Positions 1-8,207 of a DNA stretch of 64,000 bases are shown here, one piece after another. Both the position numbers and the translations under genes were made by a program. Source of the stretch: an uncultured Alphaproteobacteria bacterium. GTDB taxonomy: Bacteria > Pseudomonadota > Alphaproteobacteria > RF32 > CAG-239. Each line of letters starts with the position of its first letter. Positions within the stretch are counted from its first letter, which is position 1. The stretch is from contig CAJUKS010000005.1 of the NCBI GenBank assembly GCA_910587405.1, positions 1 to 64,000 of the forward strand, written 5' to 3'. Below the pieces are notes generated by a model. The model was not told where the DNA came from, did no database searches, and saw only the letters and a list, made by a program, of their open reading frames with translations.

Positions 1-700
1 AATTGCCGATGAAATCTCCGGCGATATCGCCGATTGTACCATTATTATAAATCGCCCCGCCCTGAATCGGAGTACCGGAACCGGAAACAACAAAAGCATA
101 GTTATTCAAGAAATTTCCGTTAATCGTATTGATGACGGAATTATTGTTGTAGATGGCACCTCCATATGTATCTCCGTTCCCATTAACAGTCTTAACATAA
201 TTGCCGATAAAATCTCCGGTAATATTACCGATGGTACCATAAAATCCGGAAATAGCGCCGCCTTCAGCAGCTGCCCCTGAAGCATAATTGCCGACAAAAT
301 CTCCGGTAATGTCACCGATTTTTGTATTATAAGCACTATAAATTGCACCACCTTGACTTTGATTATTTGTAGTTTCAGCATAATTTCCGATAAAATGGCC
401 AGTAATATTACCAATGGTGCCATAATTATCAATTGCGCCGCCAAAGGCATTGTTATTTGCGTTTACATAATTTCCGATAAAATGGCCAGTAATACCATTG
501 ATGGTACCATAAAAATTATAAATTGCACCACCTGAAGCTGAAGTACCATAAACATGATTATTGATAAAATCACTACTGATGTTGCTGATTTTGGCATTAT
601 AATTAGAATTATGGATAGCACCACCCGAGGCTGAATTACTTTCGCTTTTCATAAAATTACCGGCAAAAAGACCGCTAATCTTATCAATTGTATCCGCATT
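1..700 (-). repeat. Coding tandem repeats, GGAI/FxxN units of the autotransporter passenger
   Basis: About eight degenerate units of roughly 90-110 bp lie head to tail within the partial CDS. Recurrent DNA words such as ttgccgataaaatctccggt mark each unit. The units differ in length between the FxxN core and the next GGAI, as expected for a beta-helix ladder able to gain or lose rungs by recombination. Confidence 0.75.
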
Positions 701-1156
701 ACCAACTGCACCCCCATATTGTCCTCCATCGGATACAAATTGAATATCTACAAAATCAGCATCAATATCGCCGGTTAAAGCATCTTGGTGTGTATCATAA
801 ACCGTTCTTCCTTCCGGTTGGGTATAAGTATATTTAAAATACTTTGTCTGATTGTTCGGCAGTTGAACTGCAACCACGTCGGTAGCGTCTTTTTGGTCTT
901 CCTCGACCGTGGTCCAGCTAATGTTCTTTGAAGTTGCAAAAGTCTCCGGTTTCAGGTCGATTTTGTAATATTTGGTGGTCAGGTTACCTTCCGCGTCCGC
1001 TTCCTGTAATGTGAAGTTATAGTCGTTTTCCGAGCCTTCGGAATAGGAAAACGCGCTGTTTTGTTCCAAAGTCGGGGTTAAAGAAACGGCAATTGCAGGC
1101 GTACTCAAAAAAGTAGTCACCGTTAACGCAATTGCCAAAGATGTATGTTTGGTCAT
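1..1156 (-). CDS. Repeat-rich autotransporter/adhesin (Pmp-like), N-terminal part, runs off left edge
   Basis: I translated the minus strand from the ATG at 1156; the frame stays open to base 1 (385 codons seen), so the C-terminus, presumably an autotransporter barrel, lies outside the window. Residues 1-23 form a signal peptide ending in an AIA cleavage site. After about 120 unique residues there are eight units of roughly 30-35 residues, each starting GGA(I/V) and carrying an F-x-x-N core such as FIGN, often with GTIGNITG between. Paired GGA(I/L/V) and FxxN motifs are the hallmark of Chlamydia polymorphic membrane proteins and related passenger beta-helices. The start is supported by GAGGA about 9 bases upstream. 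Likely a surface-exposed adhesin; the export type is inferred because the C-terminus is missing. Confidence 0.8.
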   Translation of the reverse strand, partial: MTKHTSLAIALTVTTFLSTPAIAVSLTPTLEQNSAFSYSEGSENDYNFTLQEADAEGNLTTKYYKIDLKPETFATSKNISWTTVEEDQKDATDVVAVQLPNNQTKYFKYTYTQPEGRTVYDTHQDALTGDIDADFVDIQFVSDGGQYGGAVGNADTIDKISGLFAGNFMKSESNSASGGAIHNSNYNAKISNISSDFINNHVYGTSASGGAIYNFYGTINGITGHFIGNYVNANNNAFGGAIDNYGTIGNITGHFIGNYAETTNNQSQGGAIYSAYNTKIGDITGDFVGNYASGAAAEGGAISGFYGTIGNITGDFIGNYVKTVNGNGDTYGGAIYNNNSVINTINGNFLNNYAFVVSGSGTPIQGGAIYNNGTIGDIAGDFIGN

Positions 1157-1300
1157 TGTACACAGTCCTCATCTAAATGCATTTAAACGATCGTTTTTTT
1201 GCTATGGCCGAACGCTGATAAAAAATTTTGCAGAAAATAAATAAAATTGTTGATTTCAAATAACTTACAATTGATTTTTAAAAAATTTCAACCTACACTT

Positions 1301-1340
1301 AAGGTGTATCAAAAAAACGATCCTTTTTTTGATACACCTT
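1301..1340. repeat. Perfect 17-bp inverted repeat with 6-base loop
   Basis: AAGGTGTATCAAAAAAA at 1301-1317 is the exact reverse complement of 1324-1340, with loop CGATCC. It lies about 145 bp upstream of the autotransporter start, and a 12-bp palindrome AAACGATCGTTT at 1185-1196 lies between them. It could be a strong hairpin, a regulator site or a recombination site. The A/T runs abut the loop rather than flank the stem, so it is not a typical intrinsic terminator. Confidence 0.8.
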
Positions 1341-1370
1341 TATAAACCGATTTCTTTCGTTTCACTCAAT

Positions 1371-1401
1371 AAAAAAACGTCCTGAAAACAGGACGTTTTT
1401 T
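1371..1401 (-). terminator. Intrinsic terminator after the 1433-2164 gene
   Basis: Stem ACGTCCTG/CAGGACGT with an AAAA loop, flanked by A and T runs on both sides, so it could work in both directions. It ends the minus-strand operon running from tolQ to the 1433-2164 gene. Confidence 0.8.
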
Positions 1402-1432
1402 GTATCAATCGGCCAATTACTTTAAACAGAAT

Positions 1433-2164
1433 CTATTCTTCTGTTTTTACTTCAGCTTCCGCTCCGTTTTCCGACTCCGTATCGCCGTAGCTCACTTCAA
1501 TACTCATCGGTCCCCCGTTGCGACGCAGCCGGATTGCAAAATCAATAATGTCATCCCCCATATCAATTCCCCACGGCGAACTTGTTTTGTTTCCGCCGTG
1601 AAAAACCATTCCGCGCCGTCCCAGCGTATCCGTGGCAAAATCCGGCAGCAGCCATACCCGATAATCCCCCCAAATCGGATAACCGCCCGGCCACTCGCCG
1701 CGTCCAAAATACCCCTTAAACTTTTCCCATGCCGAATTATCGTCATAGCGTTGCATCTGCTCTGCCGAGGCCCACCATCTTCCGGCCGGAATCCGACTGT
1801 TCTCAATCGTCCGTTCCGCCTCAAAAATTTCAAATTGCCGATTCCAGTTATAATTCGGCATATAGGCAAAAACGGCAGCGCTCAACAACGGCAGCACCGA
1901 TAAAATCAACGATGTTTTGCGAAAACGCCGCCGCCACAACCACACCGCGGCAACCGGCAATACAACCAAAAACAACAAATAGAAAACATTAAACCACAAA
2001 TAAACTTTAGGGTCCGCATACATCCATCCCCATTGCGGATATCCCCAGTAAACAAATTTATCCAGCACATATTCCTGATAAAAACTATCGGCCGTCATCG
2101 CCAGATAAATCAAATCAAACAAACAAAATGCAACAAAAAAAACGCTCATTGTCACTTTTTTCAT
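1433..2164 (-). CDS. Membrane protein with a C-terminal domain resembling DUF2778/Tlde1, catalytic Cys absent
   Basis: 243 residues. It has an N-terminal hydrophobic segment (about 5-23) and two more segments around residues 55-75 and 87-102, followed by a soluble domain. Near residues 180-215 the pattern G-R-x-G-M-V-F-H-G-G then S-P-W-G-I-D-M-G resembles the IHGG...GSAGCIDL signature of DUF2778 L,D-transpeptidase-like proteins, but Trp stands where the nucleophilic Cys would be. This match is by eye. If right, it would be a non-catalytic peptidoglycan-binding relative. It overlaps the upstream 2161-2889 gene by ATGA, so the two are translationally coupled and sit downstream of tolA. The product is otherwise unknown. 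Confidence 0.65.
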   Translation of the reverse strand: MKKVTMSVFFVAFCLFDLIYLAMTADSFYQEYVLDKFVYWGYPQWGWMYADPKVYLWFNVFYLLFLVVLPVAAVWLWRRRFRKTSLILSVLPLLSAAVFAYMPNYNWNRQFEIFEAERTIENSRIPAGRWWASAEQMQRYDDNSAWEKFKGYFGRGEWPGGYPIWGDYRVWLLPDFATDTLGRRGMVFHGGNKTSSPWGIDMGDDIIDFAIRLRRNGGPMSIEVSYGDTESENGAEAEVKTEE

Positions 2165-2889
2165 CCGTCAATCTCCAAGAAAAAATAGTCATAAGTTTTG
2201 GCAAAAATAACATTCAGATAAATCACCAGCGGCGAACCGACCGCAATCGACAGCCAATTTCCGATTCCCAGTTGCTGCCCCGCCCAGGTCAGGCCGGCAA
2301 ACAACAATTCGAACGTCGCCAGCAAAAAAGCCATTTTCCAATAATTGCCCCGCGTTTTTGCAAAGGCGGATTTCATCGAAGCGCTGCGCCCGATCAACGA
2401 ACTGATCCACGCCATCATCGGGCGATAAAAAACCAACGGCGCCGTCAAAGTCATAATTACAACCGTAATCCCGTCCACCACCCGGGTATCTTCCATATAT
2501 CGTTTCAAATACAAAGTATACTCATTTGCCCATTCCGAACCGATTCCGAAAAAAGGCGGAATCAGCGGCAACATCAAAAGCGCCGTCACCACCAAAAAAG
2601 TGAGGGCCAGCATCTTGGTCGACGGAACCAGCGTGTAAAACAACTTAACAGTGGCGAGATAAGGCTTGCGTTTAAAATAAAAACGAAAAAAGAAACACCA
2701 AAAAAGATAATACCCGACCAGCCAGGGCAGAAAGAACACGTCATGCCAACCGTCAATCATCTCAAAACCGGCAATCAAAAACAGCATATGCACAACCGAA
2801 AACAACGCTATGTTGCGGCAATTTTCACACATATAAGAAAAACTTTCCCGAAACAGTTCTTTCAACGGGATTACCTTAATATCGGCCAT
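2161..2889 (-). CDS. Polytopic inner-membrane protein of unknown function
   Basis: 242 residues from the ATG at 2889, which has AAGGAT 8 bases upstream; an in-frame GTG two codons earlier is less likely. About six hydrophobic segments (around residues 27-45, 52-68, 92-112, 140-160, 188-206, 213-230) with a short charged N-terminus. It begins 17 bp after tolA and overlaps the next gene by 4 bp, so it is probably part of the tol operon, in the position where tolB usually follows. I recognise no family. Confidence 0.75.
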   Translation of the reverse strand: MADIKVIPLKELFRESFSYMCENCRNIALFSVVHMLFLIAGFEMIDGWHDVFFLPWLVGYYLFWCFFFRFYFKRKPYLATVKLFYTLVPSTKMLALTFLVVTALLMLPLIPPFFGIGSEWANEYTLYLKRYMEDTRVVDGITVVIMTLTAPLVFYRPMMAWISSLIGRSASMKSAFAKTRGNYWKMAFLLATFELLFAGLTWAGQQLGIGNWLSIAVGSPLVIYLNVIFAKTYDYFFLEIDG

Positions 2890-2906
2890 AATCACTATCC
2901 TTTTGT

Positions 2907-3866
2907 TCAGTATACAGTATGATTAATCGGATTAAAACGCAAGCGCATAGTTTCCCATAGCTGATACTTATCACCATATTTTTGCGCCAATATGGCATAA
3001 TAAGGCTCACAAATATAAACCGCCCGTTTGGCACTTTCGGCTACCGTACGGAAATGAGCGTCATTATTGTAGCGCGACTTATCCACAATTTCAACCTGCC
3101 GCAGAGAACCGTCATGGTTGAGATAAGCCAAAATTTCAACGATCATTTCCTCAATACCCATCGCCCCCGGATCCAGGTTCCAGCATTGACGCAGCCGTGC
3201 GGCGATCGCATCGGTCTCCGAAATTGTCATTTCCGAGAAATATGACCCCGCTTTTCCGCCCTCAATGCCCATGTTCGCCACCTTTGTCCCCGTCTTAATC
3301 GAAGCCGTGGTGTCGCTTTCGTCCAAATTCTTTTCCAACGCATTAACCGAATCCATCAGGTTTTTCAAAGCGCTGACTTGCGGCAATTTGGGTTTATCGG
3401 CTTTTTTCGGCTCCGGCTTTTTGGGTTGCGGTTTTGTTTTCGGCTTCGCCGGTTGCGGCGGCGTCGGCCGTTTCGGTTCCGGCTTTTTATCCGGCAGTTT
3501 TGGCTTTGAAGGCTGCGGCGGCACTACAAAATCCTGCTTCGGCGGCAAAGGCGCATCTTCGGCGGGCGCCGGTTCTTCTTTCGGCGTTTCGGTCAGCTTT
3601 TTTTCCGCTTCCGGTTGCGGTTTGGGCTCCGGTTTCGGCTGCGGCACCGGCGGCACGTTTTTGGCCTTCGCCGGTTTGTCTTCATCGGCAAATTTGGCTT
3701 TGGCGGGCAAATTCGTCATTTCCGAAATTTTCACCTGTTCCAAATCCACCATAATCGGCACCTGATCCAACACCATATCCCGACGCCAAAACAACGGCAA
3801 ATCAACCGCAAAAAGCAGAATTACCGCGGCATGGAGTGCAAGAGATTTATACAGAGCCGATTTCAT
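2907..3866 (-). CDS. tolA: TolA cell-envelope integrity protein
   Basis: 319 residues. One N-terminal membrane helix (about 5-25), then a periplasmic linker to about residue 165 made almost wholly of Pro, Lys, Glu and Ala (PKP, PEP, KPEPK runs), then a compact C-terminal domain containing RLRQCW and LRFNP, as in alphaproteobacterial TolA. TolA links the TolQR motor to the outer membrane and drives envelope constriction at division. It lies 3 bp downstream of tolR in the same operon. TonB has a similar layout, but the direct tolQ-tolR context favours TolA. Confidence 0.9.
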   Translation of the reverse strand: MKSALYKSLALHAAVILLFAVDLPLFWRRDMVLDQVPIMVDLEQVKISEMTNLPAKAKFADEDKPAKAKNVPPVPQPKPEPKPQPEAEKKLTETPKEEPAPAEDAPLPPKQDFVVPPQPSKPKLPDKKPEPKRPTPPQPAKPKTKPQPKKPEPKKADKPKLPQVSALKNLMDSVNALEKNLDESDTTASIKTGTKVANMGIEGGKAGSYFSEMTISETDAIAARLRQCWNLDPGAMGIEEMIVEILAYLNHDGSLRQVEIVDKSRYNNDAHFRTVAESAKRAVYICEPYYAILAQKYGDKYQLWETMRLRFNPINHTVY

Positions 3867-3869
3867 TTT

Positions 3870-4319
3870 CTATTTCTTCTTTACCGTCCGCTGAGGTTCG
3901 GGATCGGTTTTCAATCCCACTTTTTCAAATCCGGCGTTTTTAAGCATCGCCATCAACCCGATCACCCGCCCGTACTGAGCGTCGGTATCGCCGGAAATAA
4001 CGACGTTGATTTCCGGATTTGCCTCCCGCACCGCCGTTACTTTGGCCACAATTCTGTCGGCCGGAATCTCTTCCGTACCGATATAATAATAGCCTTCACT
4101 GTCCACACTGATATTCAACGAAGTTTCTTTTCCGGTCAAATTGCGCCCGCCCACTTTGGGCAAATTCAGCGCAATCCCCGAAGTCATCAGCGGCGCCGCC
4201 ACCATAAACACCACCAGCAGCACCATCATCACATCCATCAGGTTGGTAATGTTAATCTCGGCATTGCGACGTTTGGAACACCGGGCCCGTTTATGATCGG
4301 ACGAAACAAAATATACCAT
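3870..4319 (-). CDS. tolR: TolR, ExbD/TolR-family proton-channel subunit
   Basis: 149 residues, normal length. The N-terminus is basic (KRARCSKRR) and is followed by a single membrane helix with the conserved aspartate in the NLMDVMMVLLVVFMVAAP motif (about residues 26-43), which carries the proton path with TolQ. The rest is a periplasmic ExbD fold. The start overlaps the tolQ stop by one base, which indicates translational coupling. It acts with TolQ and TolA at the inner membrane. Confidence 0.95.
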   Translation of the reverse strand: MVYFVSSDHKRARCSKRRNAEINITNLMDVMMVLLVVFMVAAPLMTSGIALNLPKVGGRNLTGKETSLNISVDSEGYYYIGTEEIPADRIVAKVTAVREANPEINVVISGDTDAQYGRVIGLMAMLKNAGFEKVGLKTDPEPQRTVKKK

Positions 4320-5056
4320 TATTCACCTGCCATATCTGCCTTAATCGCCGTATCGTCAATTTCCCGCGACAAAATGCTCGAAAATTCAGCCATAAAATTC
4401 TCCAACCGGTTGGCATAACGATCAATATCCGAAGAAATCTTGTTATAAGCCACCACCGCCGGAATAGCGGCAATCAACCCGAAAGCAGTTGTAAACAACG
4501 CCTCGGCAATACCGGGCGCAATCGCCGACAACGAATTGCTCTGCGTTACCGCAATCGCGTTAAAACTGTTGATAATTCCCCAAACGGTCCCAAACAGACC
4601 AACCAACGGCGCGACCGATCCGGTCGAAGCCAAAAATCCCATCCGGGTGTCCAACTCGTCCAGTTCCTTGTCCATCGAAACCGTCATCGCCTTTTCAATC
4701 CGCTGCTGCAGCGAAACGCCGCGCAACCCGCGATCGGTTTTCGATTTCAAAATATTCGTTCTTTTCCATTCCCGCATTGCGGCAACAAACATCGCCGACA
4801 TCGGATCCGACGGACGATTGCCGATACTGTCGTATAAACGGTCAAGCGAGCCGCCCGACCAAAACTTGGATTCAAAACTGCGCGAACGCTGCTTAACTTC
4901 ACGCAAAGCTCTCACTTTTTCGATGATAATCGCCCACGACCAAACCGAAGCCGCGATCAGTCCGATCATAACAACCTTGGTTACGGTGTCCGAGCTCCAT
5001 ACCATGTCCCACATCGACATCGGACTGGCTGCGTCTGCTAAATTCTGCGTATCCAT
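4319..5056 (-). CDS. tolQ: TolQ, MotA/TolQ/ExbB proton-channel protein
   Basis: 245 residues with three membrane helices (about 25-45, 145-165, 180-205). The conserved channel region reads GSVAPLVGLFGTVWGIINSF, followed by IAEALFTTAFGLIAAIPAV, which is diagnostic of the family. It is the first gene of tolQRA here. ybgC, which usually lies directly upstream, is separated from it by a convergent lipoprotein gene and a small ORF, so tolQ probably has its own promoter in 5057-5235. Confidence 0.95.
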   Translation of the reverse strand: MDTQNLADAASPMSMWDMVWSSDTVTKVVMIGLIAASVWSWAIIIEKVRALREVKQRSRSFESKFWSGGSLDRLYDSIGNRPSDPMSAMFVAAMREWKRTNILKSKTDRGLRGVSLQQRIEKAMTVSMDKELDELDTRMGFLASTGSVAPLVGLFGTVWGIINSFNAIAVTQSNSLSAIAPGIAEALFTTAFGLIAAIPAVVAYNKISSDIDRYANRLENFMAEFSSILSREIDDTAIKADMAGE

Positions 5057-5244
5057 TTTCTACCTCATTTCAACAATTAAATTCAGGCGCCCGGCAAAAG
5101 CGCCTACCTTTTGGCAGGAAAATAACACAAAATCATAAACAATCAATTAACCCCTTTCTTTTTTTATAAAAAAAATTGACTGTCCGCAGGATCGGATTAT
5201 AATGCAGCCGATTTAAAATTATTAACACTATTAAATTGACATGC

Positions 5245-6084
5245 ATGAAAAAACTCTTGTTTTACCTGTCCGCCGTCTGTTTGTCCGCCTTGCTTTTTGC
5301 CTGCGGCAAAATAGACACCCCATGTGAATTGATTGATTCGGCCCCAACCTGCAGCGTTACAACCGACAAGAACATTACCCTGATCCGCAACGATACGGCA
5401 ACCGCTTATATCCTTGCGTCAACCGCAGATCTGTTTGTTCCGACAAACAGCCTGATCTGCCGTAATCTTCTTTCAGACAGCTGTCAGGTTTACATCTATC
5501 ACTGTAAAGACGGCTTGGTCGCCAGTCAAATCAACATTGACGACGCCCGCGCCATCCGAAGTTTTCTGCGTTCAAGCAGCTATTCCGCTTCCGAAATTGC
5601 CGGTCGTTGCGGATGGACGGCTCTCGCCGCTTTTATCGTCGGTTGTATGATCTACTTTTTCCGTAAGAGTGATTTCAAGTGGTTTTTGGGCTTTGTACCG
5701 ATTCTGATAATCGTTTTTGCCAGCCTCCCGGAACAACGCGTCAGCTTTGCCGGGGAAGGCGTTCTCGCCGCCGTCAGCGGCAAAATCGTTCAAACCGGCA
5801 GCCAAACGGCAGTTTTGTATCAAACCGATGACATTTGCACCGGCTGCCCGTTACAGCTCAACCGGCAAATTTTCATCTATCGTTACCAAAACCTCTTTTT
5901 TGCTTCCCACCGCCATTTTGCTCCGGCTACGTTGGCCTACTCGGAAACCATTCCCGAAACATGGGGCATTTATTTGGTTTGTTGGTTAATTTCAGCCACC
6001 CTCGGCTGCCTGTCATCATGTTTTCTGCATCGGCAACGGTACAAAAAACGCAAGGATCGAACTACGCCGCCGACAGCGTCCTGA
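5245..6084 (+). CDS. Lipoprotein with central and C-terminal membrane segments, unknown
   Basis: 279 residues from the ATG at 5245; an in-frame TTG at 5236 exists but is less likely. The lipobox LLFAC gives a lipid-anchored Cys at about residue 20. The protein is unusually Cys-rich, with pairs such as CTGC near residue 200. Hydrophobic segments lie near residues 130-147, 153-165 and 243-260. I recognise no family. It is transcribed against both neighbours and sits between ybgC and tolQ, which are normally adjacent, so it is probably an insertion into an ancestral operon. Confidence 0.7.
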   Translation: MKKLLFYLSAVCLSALLFACGKIDTPCELIDSAPTCSVTTDKNITLIRNDTATAYILASTADLFVPTNSLICRNLLSDSCQVYIYHCKDGLVASQINIDDARAIRSFLRSSSYSASEIAGRCGWTALAAFIVGCMIYFFRKSDFKWFLGFVPILIIVFASLPEQRVSFAGEGVLAAVSGKIVQTGSQTAVLYQTDDICTGCPLQLNRQIFIYRYQNLFFASHRHFAPATLAYSETIPETWGIYLVCWLISATLGCLSSCFLHRQRYKKRKDRTTPPTAS

Positions 6085-6120
6085 AATGCTCAACCGAAAA
6101 CGTTTTTTTCTTACCTGACA

Positions 6121-6153
6121 AAAAAGCTCTGTTCCTTAAGAACAGAGCTTTTT
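6121..6153 (+). terminator. Intrinsic terminator of the 5245-6084 gene
   Basis: Stem GCTCTGTTC/GAACAGAGC with loop CTTAA, five A before and five T after. It can also work for minus-strand transcripts arriving from the 6224 gene. Confidence 0.85.
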
Positions 6154-6223
6154 ATTTAATCCGCTAACACGGCCGCCGCCGTTTTTTTCAACTAAAAAAC
6201 CGGCCGGTAACCGCTTGTCAGGA

Positions 6224-6568
6224 TCAGATCTGATCGCGCAGTTTGGCAATCACGTCTTCGGCGGGCAACGGGCGATGGGTCAGAATACCTACATCACGAA
6301 ACATTTTTCCTTCGTCGCTTTCGTAGTATTCGGCCAATTTGTTATATTCTTCGTCAATGATGACAAAGCCCTCTTCGCCGAAAAAGGCTTTCATGTAACG
6401 CCCGTGAATATAATCCAAAAATTCACGTTGTGCCCAAAAGGACGCTTCTTCTGCCGACATCCGCCCCGGAACATGTTGGATTATACCCATCCGGAACGGG
6501 ATCGAATTGTCATACAAAGCTTTGACAACCACAGCTTTTTCCAAACCGCTAATGTTAATTTTGATCAT
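6224..6568 (-). CDS. Small conserved-looking protein of unknown function
   Basis: 114 residues, no membrane segment or signal peptide. An N-terminal beta-rich part (MIKINISGLEKAVVVKAL) precedes acidic, aromatic residues (WAQREFLDYIHGRYMKAFF, EEYNKLAEYYESDEG). It lies between ybgC and the terminator at 6121. There is no clear Shine-Dalgarno sequence, but codon use and length argue for a real gene. No family recognised; a cytoplasmic accessory protein is possible. Confidence 0.6.
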   Translation of the reverse strand: MIKINISGLEKAVVVKALYDNSIPFRMGIIQHVPGRMSAEEASFWAQREFLDYIHGRYMKAFFGEEGFVIIDEEYNKLAEYYESDEGKMFRDVGILTHRPLPAEDVIAKLRDQI

Positions 6569-6659
6569 TTCTATGAGTTTTAAATTAATAATTTTCTAAA
6601 ATACTTAACAACAAATTTAGTATGTCATTTTTTCTCAATTTGTCAATATGGTTCAGTTT

Positions 6660-7124
6660 TTAATCAACGGCCTCGGTCGCCGCTGGTTCCGAAAGCCGAT
6701 CTTTTTGCAGCATGTCGGCAGGGATCCGGGTCGGACGCATCCGCTCAAAATCAAAATAGACCGCCGTCACGGCAATTTCCGTCAACAACTCTTCGCCGCG
6801 GCAGATTTCCTGCCGAATTTCCACCGCCGCCCCTTTCACTTGCGTTACTTCACAACTCACCGACAAAAGGTCTCCCAAATGCGCCGACTTCAAATATTCC
6901 GCAGCCGCCCGCCGAACAATAAATCCTTTTTTTTCCCGGGTCGGCTCATCAACTTTCCCTTCGCCCAGAGCCCGCAAAAACTCGGTTCGTGCCCGCTCGG
7001 CAAATTTGAGATAGTTGGCATAATATACAATGCCGCCGGCATCGGTGTCTTCATAATAGATCCGTACCGGAAAATAAAATTTATTTTCCTCAAACAAACC
7101 TTGCGGCGCTTTTACTTCCGTCAT
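6660..7124 (-). CDS. ybgC: YbgC-type acyl-CoA thioesterase (hotdog fold)
   Basis: 154 residues from the ATG at 7124, with AGGAG about 9 bases upstream; an in-frame TTG two codons earlier is less likely. The motif IYYEDTDAGGIVYYANYLKF near residues 22-41 is the 4-hydroxybenzoyl-CoA thioesterase/YbgC signature with its catalytic Asp. YbgC-family enzymes hydrolyse acyl-CoA or acyl-ACP and are usually encoded at the head of the tol operon. Here the gene follows ruvB by 15 bp, so it is read from the ruvAB promoter. Confidence 0.93.
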   Translation of the reverse strand: MTEVKAPQGLFEENKFYFPVRIYYEDTDAGGIVYYANYLKFAERARTEFLRALGEGKVDEPTREKKGFIVRRAAAEYLKSAHLGDLLSVSCEVTQVKGAAVEIRQEICRGEELLTEIAVTAVYFDFERMRPTRIPADMLQKDRLSEPAATEAVD

Positions 7125-7139
7125 TCTCAACTTCTCCTG

Positions 7140-8204
7140 CTATTCCGGTTGTGTTTCAAACAAATCGTCCTGCTCATTATACAAACGCACGTTTTTCTGC
7201 ATTTTCGGCACTCCCAAATATTCGCAGCCGATATCGGTGATGACACGGCCGCGCGGCGTCCGCTGCAAAAAACCGAGTTTAAGCAAAAACGGTTCTACCA
7301 CTTCCTCAATGGTGTCTCTCTCTTCCGACAACGCCGCCGCCAGCGTATCGGCGCCGACCGGACCGCCGCCGTAATTACGGGCAATACAGTTCAAATAACG
7401 CTTATCAAACGCATCCAGTCCGAATTTATCCACATTCAGCCGACATAACGCACTGTCGGCAATGGCGGCGTCAATACTTCCCGCCGCGGCCATCGCGCCG
7501 AAATCCCGTACCCGGCGCAGCAGTCTCCCCGCCACCCGGGGCGTTCCGCGCGAACGGCGGGCAATCTCATGAGCGCCGGCGGCCGACATCGGCACATTCA
7601 ACAAACGGGCCCCGCGCAAAACGATCTTTTCCAAATCTTCCGGCGAATAAAATTCCAACCGCAGCGGAATCCCGAACCGTTCGCGCAACGGTGTCGACAA
7701 AAGCCCCGAACGGGTCGTCGCCCCCACCAGCGTAAACGGTTGCAAATCGATTTTGACCGACCGTGCCGACGGTCCTTCACCGATTATCAAATCCAACTGA
7801 AAATCTTCCATTGCCGAATACAATACTTCTTCAATCGCCGGATTCAGACGATGAATTTCATCAATAAACAAAACGTCATTGGCTTCGAGATTAGTCAAAA
7901 TCGCCGCCAAATCACCCGATTTAGAAATCATCGGCGCCGAAGTCGCCTTAAAATTAACATCAAGTTCTTTGGCAATAATTGAGGCCAGAGTGGTCTTTCC
8001 CAGTCCGGGAGGTCCGAACAACAGAACATGATCCAACGCTTCCCGGCGCATTTTCGCCGCTTCGATAAAAATTTTAAGATTTTCGCATACCTGACGTTGG
8101 CCGACAAATTCCGACAATGCCGACGGACGAAGATTTACCGGCGCCCCTGCCGTTGCCGTTTCATCCTCCGGCAGCTGATGCGGTGTTACAATTCTTTCTT
8201 CCAT
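7140..8204 (-). CDS. ruvB: Holliday junction branch-migration ATPase RuvB
   Basis: 354 residues from the ATG at 8204. Walker A GPPGLGKTT at about 64-72, Walker B LFIDEIH at about 112-118, sensor and arginine-finger region GATTRSGLLSTPLRERFG, and the C-terminal winged helix ending in FLQRTPRGRVITDIGCEYL. RuvB hexamers pump DNA through RuvA-bound Holliday junctions. The start lies 3 bp after the ruvA stop, a coupled operon. Confidence 0.97.
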   Translation of the reverse strand: MEERIVTPHQLPEDETATAGAPVNLRPSALSEFVGQRQVCENLKIFIEAAKMRREALDHVLLFGPPGLGKTTLASIIAKELDVNFKATSAPMISKSGDLAAILTNLEANDVLFIDEIHRLNPAIEEVLYSAMEDFQLDLIIGEGPSARSVKIDLQPFTLVGATTRSGLLSTPLRERFGIPLRLEFYSPEDLEKIVLRGARLLNVPMSAAGAHEIARRSRGTPRVAGRLLRRVRDFGAMAAAGSIDAAIADSALCRLNVDKFGLDAFDKRYLNCIARNYGGGPVGADTLAAALSEERDTIEEVVEPFLLKLGFLQRTPRGRVITDIGCEYLGVPKMQKNVRLYNEQDDLFETQPE

Positions 8205-8207
8205 CAA

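Noticed and set aside
106..535. Frames on both strands at the left edge
   Set aside because: They are shadows of the autotransporter repeats, which have the correct frame from the ATG at 1156.
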